In this document: one piece after another, positions 17,111-24,699 of the stretch | Layout: every line of letters starts with the position of its first letter | How positions within the stretch are numbered: position 1 is the first letter of the stretch | The notes under the pieces: model-generated | Seen by the model: only the letters and a program-made list of their open reading frames with translations | What the model was told of the DNA's origin: nothing | Databases searched by the model: none | DNA from: Sinorhizobium sp. 8-89 | Lineage (GTDB): Bacteria; Pseudomonadota; Alphaproteobacteria; Rhizobiales; Rhizobiaceae | Length of the DNA stretch: 64,000 bases | Reading direction: 5' to 3' | NCBI RefSeq assembly: GCF_030124325.1 | Contig: NZ_JASKLR010000008.1 | Span: forward strand, 108,904-172,903 | Program-made: the position numbers and the translations under genes

Positions 17111-18528
17111 CGAGCAAGCCTACATTGCCCGCGAGTGTCGATATGCAGCCCTTGGCCCCGACCGGCAATCCGGATCGCCGCCTGCCCGTGAGTGCCGCGC
17201 CGCCGCTGCACGTCAGTGCGCTTGAACTCGAGCTTGCCGAGAGCACTCATTCCCCAGTCCGACGCCTCGTTATCGCGGGTCTGGCGACGATCCTGGTCGC
17301 TTTCGGCGGGTTTTTCGGCTGGGCGTTTTCTACGGAGCTCAGCAGCGCTTCGGTTACCAGCGGTACCATCGTCGTCGATTCGAAGCGCAAGACGGTCAGC
17401 CATTTCGAGGGCGGCGTCCTGAGCCGCCTCCTCGTTCAGGAGGGCGATCACGTCGCCGCCGGGCAGACTTTGATCAAGCTCGAGGATACGCGCGCCCGTT
17501 CCGACCTGCAGGCGTTGCAAAGCCGGCGCGTCGGCCTGATCGCGAAACTGGTCCGCCTCAGGGCAGAGCAGGCAGGTGCAATGGAATTAAGCTTTCCCGG
17601 CGATCTCGCCGGCGCCGGCGATGCCGCCGCTGAGGACGCCATCGCCGCGGAAACGGCATTCTTCGAGAAGCGACGCGAGGCGAAGAACGGGCGGCTAGAG
17701 ATCCAGCGCAAGACCATCGAGGAACATTCGGAGAAGGCGAAATCGCTGGGCGCGCAGCTTCAGGCGACGGACCGGCAGATCGAGTTGGTAAATGAACAGC
17801 GGGCGGCAATCGCGACCTTGGTGGATAAGGCCTTTGCGCAACGCTCGAAGCTCATCGAGATCGATGCCAAGCTCAGCGAACTCGCCGCAACGCGCGGCGA
17901 GCTTGCCGGTGACAAGGCGCAGGCGCAGAAGGCCATGGCGGGTGCCGAGCTTACGTTGATCGGTATCGAAAGCGATTTTCAGTCGGAGATCGCGGGCGAG
18001 ATCACCACCGCGCGCCTTGAGCTTGCGGATGTAGAGGAGCGGATCACGGCCGCGAAGGATGTGCTTCGCCGCCTCGAGATCCGCGCGCCACAGGCAGGTG
18101 TCGTCGCCAATATCCAGTTGCGCACGTCGGGCAGCGCGGTGACGCCGGGCCAGCCGCTGCTCGACATCGTCCCCGGGGATGAGCCGTTGCTCGTGGAAAT
18201 GCATGTCAGCACGCGCGACATCGACAGCATCGCGATCGGCTCGAACGCGCAGATCCGGCTGACCGCCTATAACCAGCGCACACATCTGCCGGTCGACGGC
18301 AAGATTAGCTATGTCGCCGCAGACCAGTCGGTGGATGAGAAGTCCAACGTGGCCTATTACGTGGCACGAGCGCAGATCGTGCCGGAGTCGCTCGCCGCGA
18401 ATCCCGATATACGACTCTATCCAGGCATGCCCGCCGAGGTGCTGATCGTGCACAAGCCGCGCTCGGCGATCGACTACCTGGTTTCCCCAATTACAGACAG
18501 CTTCAATCGTGCGTTCAGGGAGGATTAA
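17107..18528 (+). CDS. wgdB: Type I secretion membrane-fusion protein (WgdB, ExpD2)
   Basis: This 473-residue HlyD/PrtE-type adaptor links WgdA to an outer-membrane channel. It has a cytoplasmic N-terminus and one membrane span (about 54-76, with LATILVAFGGFFGWAF). A lipoyl half follows (KTVSHFEGGVLSRLLVQEGDHVAAGQTL), then a long coiled-coil hairpin (about 135-320), the second lipoyl half (IRAPQAGVVANIQ) and a beta-barrel C-terminus (PGMPAEVLIVHKPRS). The start overlaps the wgdA stop by 4 bp. The outer-membrane TolC partner is not in the window. Confidence 0.9.
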   Translation: MTSKPTLPASVDMQPLAPTGNPDRRLPVSAAPPLHVSALELELAESTHSPVRRLVIAGLATILVAFGGFFGWAFSTELSSASVTSGTIVVDSKRKTVSHFEGGVLSRLLVQEGDHVAAGQTLIKLEDTRARSDLQALQSRRVGLIAKLVRLRAEQAGAMELSFPGDLAGAGDAAAEDAIAAETAFFEKRREAKNGRLEIQRKTIEEHSEKAKSLGAQLQATDRQIELVNEQRAAIATLVDKAFAQRSKLIEIDAKLSELAATRGELAGDKAQAQKAMAGAELTLIGIESDFQSEIAGEITTARLELADVEERITAAKDVLRRLEIRAPQAGVVANIQLRTSGSAVTPGQPLLDIVPGDEPLLVEMHVSTRDIDSIAIGSNAQIRLTAYNQRTHLPVDGKISYVAADQSVDEKSNVAYYVARAQIVPESLAANPDIRLYPGMPAEVLIVHKPRSAIDYLVSPITDSFNRAFRED

Positions 18529-18803
18529 GGATATCGCTCTTCATGATTCAGCATAAACACAATTTACTTTAAATTTTGAAGCGATTTACGGACATCGCTA
18601 TAGCAATTACTCCTAAAAATATATTGTACCAATATTGACACACGGCGCGGAGGATGACGGAAGTACGTAGAAAACAACGAAAATAGGCCAATTTATTTTT
18701 GAACACCGTGTTGCCTTCTGTTTTATTGCAGTGCACACTCCGGCTCGCAATCCTCGGCTCCGTGCCGATGACGCATGCATCAAACGACGAAGAGGAGAAG
18801 CAG
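18529..18803 (+). promoter_or_regulatory. wge operon promoter and leader region
   Basis: A 275-bp AT-rich gap separates wgdB from wgeA. A WggR box lies at 18567-18581. If transcription starts shortly after it, the wgeA mRNA would have a long untranslated leader (roughly 150-200 bases). No small gene with a ribosome binding site was recognised. Confidence 0.6.
18567..18581. promoter_or_regulatory. WggR box upstream of wgeA
   Basis: CTTTAA-ATT-TTGAAG differs from the other two boxes by one base in the left arm and keeps the preceding AATTTA seen before wgdA. It is about 220 bases upstream of wgeA. Confidence 0.75.
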
Positions 18804-19463
18804 ATGGCCACTTTAGAAGGCGGCGCATACGACGACGCCCTGTTTGGCTCTCGCTTTGACGATTTCATCCGCGCCCGCGGCGGTGATGATTTCGTCAACG
18901 GGGGCAAGGGACACGACACTATCTTCGGGGACGAAGGTAATGACTTGCTGTTCGGCGGCGACGGAAACGACACCGTGTTCGGCGGCGACGACGCAGATAT
19001 TCTCTATGGCGAAAAGGGCAATGACATCCTGCTCGGCGGATCGGGTGACGACTTGCTTTATGGCGACAAGGGCAACGACATCCTCCTTGGCGGCGAAGGC
19101 AACGACTTCATGGTCGGCGGCAAGGGCAGCGACATCCTGATCGGCGGCGCCGGAAACGACATCATCGATGGCGGCGAAGGCGACGATCTCCTGGCCGGTG
19201 GTCAGGGCAGTGACGTCTTCGTCTTCGACGGCGGCGGCGGCAACGACGTCATCCTCGACTTCACCCCCGGCGAGGACGTGCTGCAGATCTCCAAGGGCAT
19301 CAACGGTCTCGATATCGCCTCGCCCGAGGACCTGGCTTCTCGCATTACCCAGGTCGGCGGCAATGTCGTCATCGATCTCGGTCATGGCGATACCCTGACG
19401 CTGGTGAACGCGGACGCCGACGATATCCAGGCCAACCCCGAGAACTACTTCACGGTCCACTAA
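18804..19463 (+). CDS. wgeA: Secreted RTX calcium-binding protein (WgeA, ExpE1)
   Basis: This 219-residue protein is mostly an RTX beta-roll. About a dozen nonapeptides of the GGxGxDxLx form run from about residue 25 to 140 (for example KGNDILLGG twice, EGNDLLFGG, AGNDIIDGG), each able to bind calcium. The C-terminus (VFVFDGGGGNDVILDFTPG and after) resembles the uncleaved secretion signal of type I substrates such as NodO. I chose the ATG at 18804 because AGGAG lies just upstream. WgdA and WgdB are the likely exporter. In S. meliloti, ExpE1 is secreted and needed for galactoglucan production. Confidence 0.93.
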   Translation: MATLEGGAYDDALFGSRFDDFIRARGGDDFVNGGKGHDTIFGDEGNDLLFGGDGNDTVFGGDDADILYGEKGNDILLGGSGDDLLYGDKGNDILLGGEGNDFMVGGKGSDILIGGAGNDIIDGGEGDDLLAGGQGSDVFVFDGGGGNDVILDFTPGEDVLQISKGINGLDIASPEDLASRITQVGGNVVIDLGHGDTLTLVNADADDIQANPENYFTVH

Positions 19464-19474
19464 CAGGTTGAGAC

Positions 19475-19518
19475 GCGGGATGCCGGCCGGAAGGCCGCGC
19501 TCACTTTTCTCATCCCGC
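19475..19518. repeat. RIME-type repeat, partial copy downstream of wgeA
   Basis: GCGGGATG (19475-19482) pairs with CATCCCGC (19511-19518), enclosing CGGCC-GGAA-GGCCG (19484-19497). It keeps the CACTTTTCTCATCCCGC wording of the larger copy at 14434. Its place 11 bases after the wgeA stop means it could also act as a partial terminator or mRNA stabiliser, raising WgeA over the downstream enzymes. Confidence 0.7.
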
Positions 19519-19595
19519 TCCTGGTTCGAATCGGTGCGCCCCGCCCTCCTCCCGTGGGGCGTACCCTTCCCTTCAGCGGTCAAGAGGAGTGGCGT

Positions 19596-21851
19596 GTGAC
19601 GTTCGACGACGGTACGAGGGGCGCCAGCCGTATTTTCCAGAATGCCGAGGCCTTTCGCATCAGCTCCGATGTGGCCGTCCTGATCCGGGATATTCCGGGC
19701 ACGCCGCCCGGAGCGGTCAAATCCACGCTCGCCATGCCTGAGCAACCGGTCCCGCTTGTCAGCACAACGCTCCCGCTTGCCGATGGCGGGCAGCGCGTCC
19801 TTTGGGCCATGCGGCCGGGCAAGGAGCCTCAGCGCGCGCAGATCTCCGTTGAAAGCAGCGCTTCCCAAACGTTTGTCCTGCGACCGATCGCTGAACTCCC
19901 ATGCCTCGATGTGGACGCCCTGTTTGCCGATCTTTCGCCGGAGGGGTGCATCAAATTCCTGAACAATCTGCTGACGGCATGGCGAAGCGCGTTCCGCCTT
20001 TCCAGGGACCAGCTCTTCATCGCCGTCGTCGAGGACGCGCTTCATGCGCTGAAGGCGCGCCCGCGGCCCGCCAATGTCGTCTGTGCGGTCACCGAGGGGC
20101 GGTATCTGGTCGAGACAGCGATCAGTCGCGATTTCGGCGACATCAGCGCCGTCTATGCTCTCGGCGCGAATGCCATTCTGCCGCTGCCTTCGCAAGTGGT
20201 TGTCGGCGGCCATCCAGAGCAGGGCGTGCGGCCCTGCTATCTCATCATCGAATCTCCCCGGGCTCCCCGGCCGTCCTTCTTCGTGTTCCTGGGAAAGAAG
20301 GGTGTCGCCGTCCGCGAACTGTCCGCCCGCACGCCGCGTTACGCCAATCTTCAGAAGTGGTGGGCCGAACATGGCGGCGCGCCGGTACTGCGCGAGTTTG
20401 TCGTACGGTGGCTCTCGGGAATGCCGGAGGGTGGCGCGGCGACAGCGATAGACCTGCAGCTTCGGCGACCGCTGCCGGCGCGGCAGATCGGCAAGTCCGC
20501 AATGCACCCCGCCGCGGAGGTCGATCTGGCGCTGGCGCTTTCCGGCGGCCTGCTTTCCGGCGGCTGGTTCCATGATCCCGCATCCGCCCTCGCCGGCATC
20601 GACTACCTGAAAGAGGACGGCACCGCAGTGCCTCTCGACGGAAATTGGCATGCGTTTCCCGCCTGGGCCCGAGGCGCGGATGAAGGCGCCAGAACCGACG
20701 TGACCGGCTTCGCCGCCTGGCTGCCGCTGAACGAGCCATTGGGCGCCCTCCTCCAGCCGCGTTTCCAGATGCGACTCGCTTCGGGCGCGGTGAAATCACT
20801 CGTGCCGAAGCCCCAGCCTTTTGAACCTGCCGCTCAACGCAACCGCATCCTTCGCGCAGTCCCGCCACAGCACGCGGTCGATGAGGCCTTCCGGACGATC
20901 CTCGCCCCGGCCCTCCAGGACGTGGAGCAGAGACTGGGCAGGACCATAAAGGTCGACTACGTCAAGGACTATGGCCTGCCGCAGAAAGCACCTATGGTCT
21001 CGATCGTGGTGCCGCTTTACCGGGTCCTCGATTTCCTGCGCTTCCAGCTCTCCGGCATGGCGACAGACCCGTGGGTCGCGAGCAATACGGAGATCATCTA
21101 TGTCCTGGATTCACCAGAAATCCAGGACGAGACGGAGCATCTGCTCGGCGGTCTGCATCTCCTGCACGGGCTGCCGATGAAGCTCGTGGTGATGAGCCGC
21201 AACGGCGGCTATGCGCGCGCCTGCAACGCCGGTGCGCGCTTCGCACGCGGCTCGGTCCTCGTCATGCTCAACTCCGACGTCGTACCGTCGGCGCCCGGCT
21301 GGCTGCAGACGCTCGCGCCGCCGCTGCTCGAACAGGAGGCGCTCGGCGCCATCGGACCGAAGCTTATCTTCGAGGATGGTTCGCTCCAGCATGCCGGGCT
21401 CTACTTCGCCCGCGATCGGCGCGGCGTGTGGCTCAATCACCATTTCCACAAGGGCATGCCCGGAGACTATGCGCCGGCCCAGGTCCCCCGCGCCGTTCCG
21501 GGTGTCACAGGCGCATGCCTGGTCACCCTGAGGGACACCTATGAGCGTGTCGGCGGTTACACGGAGGACTACGTCATCGGCGATTACGAGGACAGCGATC
21601 TTTGTCTGAAGATCCGCAGGTGCGGCCTTGAGATAGCTTATGAGCCGTCGGCGTGCCTCTACCATTTCGAGCGCCGGTCGATTCGCCGGAGCCAGGACTA
21701 CATGCGCGGCGTTGCCAGCCAGTACAACGCCTGGCTGCACACGGAGCGCTGGGATGCGGACATTGACGAGCTGATGGCGGACTATCTCGGCGGCGCCGGT
21801 GAAGCGGTTGCGCCGTTCAGCGTTGAAGCCACAGCAAGGAGCGCCGCATGA
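19596..21851 (+). CDS. wgeB: Glycosyltransferase family 2 with large N-terminal domain (WgeB, ExpE2)
   Basis: This is a protein of about 751 residues. The C-terminal GT2 domain (about 470-720) starts PMVSIVVPLYRVLDFL and has NGGYARACNAGARFARGSVL, LNSDVVPSAPGWL (metal-binding DxD-like) and GDYEDSDLCLKIRR. The N-terminal 450 residues have no clear family and share a pattern with WgeF. I prefer the GTG at 19596, which has GAGGAG 6 bases upstream, over the earlier GTG at 19554, which has no site. It corresponds to ExpE2 and probably assembles the galactoglucan backbone. It overlaps wgeC by 4 bp. Confidence 0.88.
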   Translation: MTFDDGTRGASRIFQNAEAFRISSDVAVLIRDIPGTPPGAVKSTLAMPEQPVPLVSTTLPLADGGQRVLWAMRPGKEPQRAQISVESSASQTFVLRPIAELPCLDVDALFADLSPEGCIKFLNNLLTAWRSAFRLSRDQLFIAVVEDALHALKARPRPANVVCAVTEGRYLVETAISRDFGDISAVYALGANAILPLPSQVVVGGHPEQGVRPCYLIIESPRAPRPSFFVFLGKKGVAVRELSARTPRYANLQKWWAEHGGAPVLREFVVRWLSGMPEGGAATAIDLQLRRPLPARQIGKSAMHPAAEVDLALALSGGLLSGGWFHDPASALAGIDYLKEDGTAVPLDGNWHAFPAWARGADEGARTDVTGFAAWLPLNEPLGALLQPRFQMRLASGAVKSLVPKPQPFEPAAQRNRILRAVPPQHAVDEAFRTILAPALQDVEQRLGRTIKVDYVKDYGLPQKAPMVSIVVPLYRVLDFLRFQLSGMATDPWVASNTEIIYVLDSPEIQDETEHLLGGLHLLHGLPMKLVVMSRNGGYARACNAGARFARGSVLVMLNSDVVPSAPGWLQTLAPPLLEQEALGAIGPKLIFEDGSLQHAGLYFARDRRGVWLNHHFHKGMPGDYAPAQVPRAVPGVTGACLVTLRDTYERVGGYTEDYVIGDYEDSDLCLKIRRCGLEIAYEPSACLYHFERRSIRRSQDYMRGVASQYNAWLHTERWDADIDELMADYLGGAGEAVAPFSVEATARSAA

Positions 21852-22693
21852 ACGAGACCTTCCGTCGCGACGAGAGCGCGCCGGTGACGGCGTTGTCCGC
21901 CCACGAGGAACATATCCAGTGGTTGCAGGAGAGTTGCCTGAAGAACCGTTTCCTGCCGCAACCGGCCCCGGACAGCGTTTTCGTCGGCGATGGCGACTTC
22001 AAAGCCGTCGGCACCGAGTTTCTCGGCCACTTCATCCGAATGGGAGGGCTGCAGCCGGAAAGCCGCGTGCTCGACATCGGTTGCGGCATCGGTCGAATGG
22101 CAGTTCCCCTCACCCAATATCTCGATTTCGAGAAGGGGCGTTACAACGGGATTGACCCCGTCGAGGGCGGCATCGCCTGGTGTCGCCGCTTCATCACGTC
22201 GATCTATCCGAACTTCGCCTTCCAGCGGGTCGACATCGCGCATGAACTCTACAATCCGCAGGGCAAGATCAGCGGCAAGGCGCTGAAGCTCCCCTATGCC
22301 GATCGCCACTTCGACTTCGCCATCATGACGTCGATCGTCACGCACCTGCCGCCGGACGAGGTGCTCGTCTACCTAAGCGAGATCGGCAGGCTCCTGAAAC
22401 CGGGCGGGCGCCTCTTCATGACCGCCTTCGTGGTCGACCCTGTTGCCGCAGCGAACGAGACGGGCAGACGCGATCCGCGTCTTGCTTTCCAGCGCGATGG
22501 CGATGGGCCCTGCTGGTTCGTCCCCGATCTGCCGCGCCTTGCGGCGGTCGGTTTCGATGACGGCTTTCTCGATGGCGCTCTCGCCCGCGCCGGCCTCTTC
22601 ACCGCCTTGAAATCTTTGGGCTCCTGGCGAGGACAGGCGGCGAACCATTACCAGGACGTGTTCGTAGCCGAGCGCACGGGAGGCGGACGATGA
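21848..22693 (+). CDS. wgeC: SAM-dependent methyltransferase (WgeC, ExpE3)
   Basis: This is a 281-residue class I methyltransferase. Motif I is RVLDIGCGIGRMAVPL (about 77-92), followed by YNGIDPVEGGIAW, IMTSIVTHLPPDEVLVYLSEIGRLLKPGGRLFMTAF and a C-terminal lid. It starts inside the wgeB stop (ATGA) and its own stop overlaps wgeD, so the wge genes are coupled. It matches ExpE3. The substrate is unknown; methyl groups are not usually listed among galactoglucan substituents, so it may act on an intermediate or a lipid or primer. Confidence 0.88.
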   Translation: MNETFRRDESAPVTALSAHEEHIQWLQESCLKNRFLPQPAPDSVFVGDGDFKAVGTEFLGHFIRMGGLQPESRVLDIGCGIGRMAVPLTQYLDFEKGRYNGIDPVEGGIAWCRRFITSIYPNFAFQRVDIAHELYNPQGKISGKALKLPYADRHFDFAIMTSIVTHLPPDEVLVYLSEIGRLLKPGGRLFMTAFVVDPVAAANETGRRDPRLAFQRDGDGPCWFVPDLPRLAAVGFDDGFLDGALARAGLFTALKSLGSWRGQAANHYQDVFVAERTGGGR

Positions 22694-23952
22694 GCAAGCG
22701 CATTCTCGTTGCCGCTCACAACCATCCCGCCCTCCACCCAGGAGGCACTGAGATCTTCGCGCACGATCTATTCCGTGCCTATCAACGCGCGGGCTGCGAG
22801 GTGCTCTTTCTCGGTGCCACGAACCAGCTCCACCGTCAGGCCCGGCCGGGCACGAGCTTTCAGGGAATTGGTCCCGCGGGAGACGAGGTGCTGCTATGGT
22901 CCGGTCACTTCGATCGCTTCTTCATGAGCCAGATCGACCTCTACGGTGTCGTTCCGGACCTGACCGAACTCCTGAACGACTTCCGGCCGGACGTAGTGCA
23001 CATCCATCATCTGCTTCTGCTCGGGGCCGAATTTCCGCACATTGTCCGTCGGACACTCCCGCATTGCCGGATTGTCATGACGCTGCACGACTACTACCCC
23101 ATCTGTCACCATGATGGGCTCATGGTGCGAAACGGGGCGAAGGAACTCTGCCACGGCGCAAGCGCCGACCGCTGCCATGCCTGCTTCAAGGATATACCGC
23201 TCGATCGGTTCGCGCTGCGCGAGCGTCATCTGAAGGCGCTCTTGAGCACAGTGGACCGATTCGTGGCGCCGAGCCATTTCCTCAAGCAGCGCTTCGTCGA
23301 GTGGGGGCTCGCCGAAGATCTGATCAGCGTCATCCCGAACGGTCTGCCACGGCGAAACACGCGGGCGGAAGCGAAGCGGATTTTGAATGATCGGCCGGTT
23401 TTCGGCTATTTCGGTAATCTCAATCCCTGGAAAGGCATCACCGTTCTGCTCGAGGCGGCACGACAACTCATTGCCGAGGAACTCCCGTTCGAGCTGCGCG
23501 TCCATGGCGGAGCTCCGTTCCAGAGCGAAAGCTTCGTCGACGAGATCACGCGCTTGTTCAGCGAGACAGCACCCGTCGTACAGCAACGCGGCCCCTACCG
23601 GCGGGAGGATGTCGCCGATCTCGTCGCCGCCGTCGACTGCACGATCGTCCCTTCCATCTGGTGGGAAAACGCCCCGCTGGTCATCCACGAGGCGCAGGCC
23701 CTTGGGCGGCCGGTCATCGCCAGCAATATCGGCGGCATGGCCGAGATGATCGAGGATGGATTGAACGGCCTGACGGTGGCACCCGGAGATCCTCGTGGGC
23801 TCGCTTCTGCCATGCGCCGCATCGCGGATGACCCCGATTTGCGGCGCCGCCTCTCCGCAAATGCCCGCGTGCCCGACGACATCGACACGACCGCACGGCG
23901 CTATCTCGACCTGCTCGACGCGATCGCGCCTAAGCGGACCGAAGCGGCTTAG
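22690..23952 (+). CDS. wgeD: Glycosyltransferase family 4 (WgeD, ExpE4)
   Basis: This is a 420-residue GT-B enzyme. The N-terminus has VAAHNHPALHPGGTEIFAHDLF and VHIHHLLLLGAEFP. The donor domain has FGYFGNLNPWKGITVLLEAA, VHGGAPF and PSIWWENAPLVIHEAQALGRPVIASNIGGMAEMI, with the two Glu of the GT4 E-x7-E motif. Between these lies a Cys-rich segment (ICHHDGLM, LCHGA, CHACF) also found in WgeG. It matches ExpE4. It probably transfers a hexose to the growing galactoglucan. Confidence 0.9.
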   Translation: MSKRILVAAHNHPALHPGGTEIFAHDLFRAYQRAGCEVLFLGATNQLHRQARPGTSFQGIGPAGDEVLLWSGHFDRFFMSQIDLYGVVPDLTELLNDFRPDVVHIHHLLLLGAEFPHIVRRTLPHCRIVMTLHDYYPICHHDGLMVRNGAKELCHGASADRCHACFKDIPLDRFALRERHLKALLSTVDRFVAPSHFLKQRFVEWGLAEDLISVIPNGLPRRNTRAEAKRILNDRPVFGYFGNLNPWKGITVLLEAARQLIAEELPFELRVHGGAPFQSESFVDEITRLFSETAPVVQQRGPYRREDVADLVAAVDCTIVPSIWWENAPLVIHEAQALGRPVIASNIGGMAEMIEDGLNGLTVAPGDPRGLASAMRRIADDPDLRRRLSANARVPDDIDTTARRYLDLLDAIAPKRTEAA

Positions 23953-23962
23953 GGAGAAAACG

Positions 23963-24694
23963 ATGGCTGTTGTTGCCGAGAAATCAAGCGCCGCACCGGA
24001 ACAGGACAACGCGAAGCCTATGACGGGCCGGGTGGATGCAATCGATCAGGGCCGGGTCTACGGCTGGGCGTTCGACCCGGGAGCGCCGGACAAGCGGCTC
24101 ACCATTCGCCTCCTTCTCGACGGCACCGTGATCGCGGAGGCGATCGCCGACCGCAACCGTCCCGATCTCAAACGCAACGGCATCGGTGACGGCAATCACG
24201 CCTTCGAGATCGCGCTGCCGGAGACGGTCGCTTCACGTGGCGCCGATCTTGTCGTGATGGCCTTGGACGGTCGCGGTGTCGAGCAGAAGCTGCGCGTTCC
24301 GCGGCCCGACGAGCAGGCGGCCGAGGCGCTCATCGCCGCGCCGCTGACGAAGGTTCTCGACAAGCTCGACATCCTGATGGCGGCGCAGCGGCAATTGCAG
24401 GTTTCCCAGCGCTCTCTCCTGCGCACGCAGATCGACGAGGGCGGCGAGGGCGAGGCGGTTGGGCTTACCAGCATCAGCGATGCCGTCGCAAATCTGAGGA
24501 CGGAAGTTACGCAGCGGTTGAGCGACCTCGACGTCCACCTGATGCGGCTCGATGGTGTAGTGGCGACGATGGAAAGGAACCTGAGTGCCTTGCAGAAGCG
24601 TTCGAACGGAGACCTGAAGCCTCTGCTGCTGCTGCTCTTCGTTCTCATGGGCTTCGCCGCGGGCGCTGCCCTTACGCTGTTAACGAGGGCCTGA
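23963..24694 (+). CDS. wgeE: Membrane-anchored protein with coiled coil (WgeE, ExpE5)
   Basis: This is a protein of 243 residues. The N-terminal half (about 20-105) has a beta-rich pattern (VDAIDQGRVYGWAFDPGAPD) that recurs in proteins attached to glycosyltransferases. A helical region (about 120-210) follows with heptad-like Leu spacing. One C-terminal membrane span (LLLLLFVLMGFAAGAALTLL) anchors it, leaving the bulk in the cytoplasm. AGGGAG lies 7 bases before the ATG. It has no catalytic motif. A scaffold role for the synthesis complex is an inference. Confidence 0.82.
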   Translation: MAVVAEKSSAAPEQDNAKPMTGRVDAIDQGRVYGWAFDPGAPDKRLTIRLLLDGTVIAEAIADRNRPDLKRNGIGDGNHAFEIALPETVASRGADLVVMALDGRGVEQKLRVPRPDEQAAEALIAAPLTKVLDKLDILMAAQRQLQVSQRSLLRTQIDEGGEGEAVGLTSISDAVANLRTEVTQRLSDLDVHLMRLDGVVATMERNLSALQKRSNGDLKPLLLLLFVLMGFAAGAALTLLTRA

Positions 24695-24699
24695 GGGGC

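Noticed and set aside
18844..19260. CRISPR-like regular repeats
   Set aside because: The short periodicity is 27 bases and codes for the nonapeptide calcium-binding repeats of the RTX protein.
18813..20651. A 612-codon minus-strand frame across wgeA and wgeB
   Set aside because: The GGxGxD repeats of wgeA read backwards give a repetitive Val/Ala-rich protein. It spans two real genes and their gap, so it is an artefact.
22894..24009. A 371-codon minus-strand frame opposite wgeD
   Set aside because: It mirrors a GT4 gene with intact motifs and crosses into the next gene.
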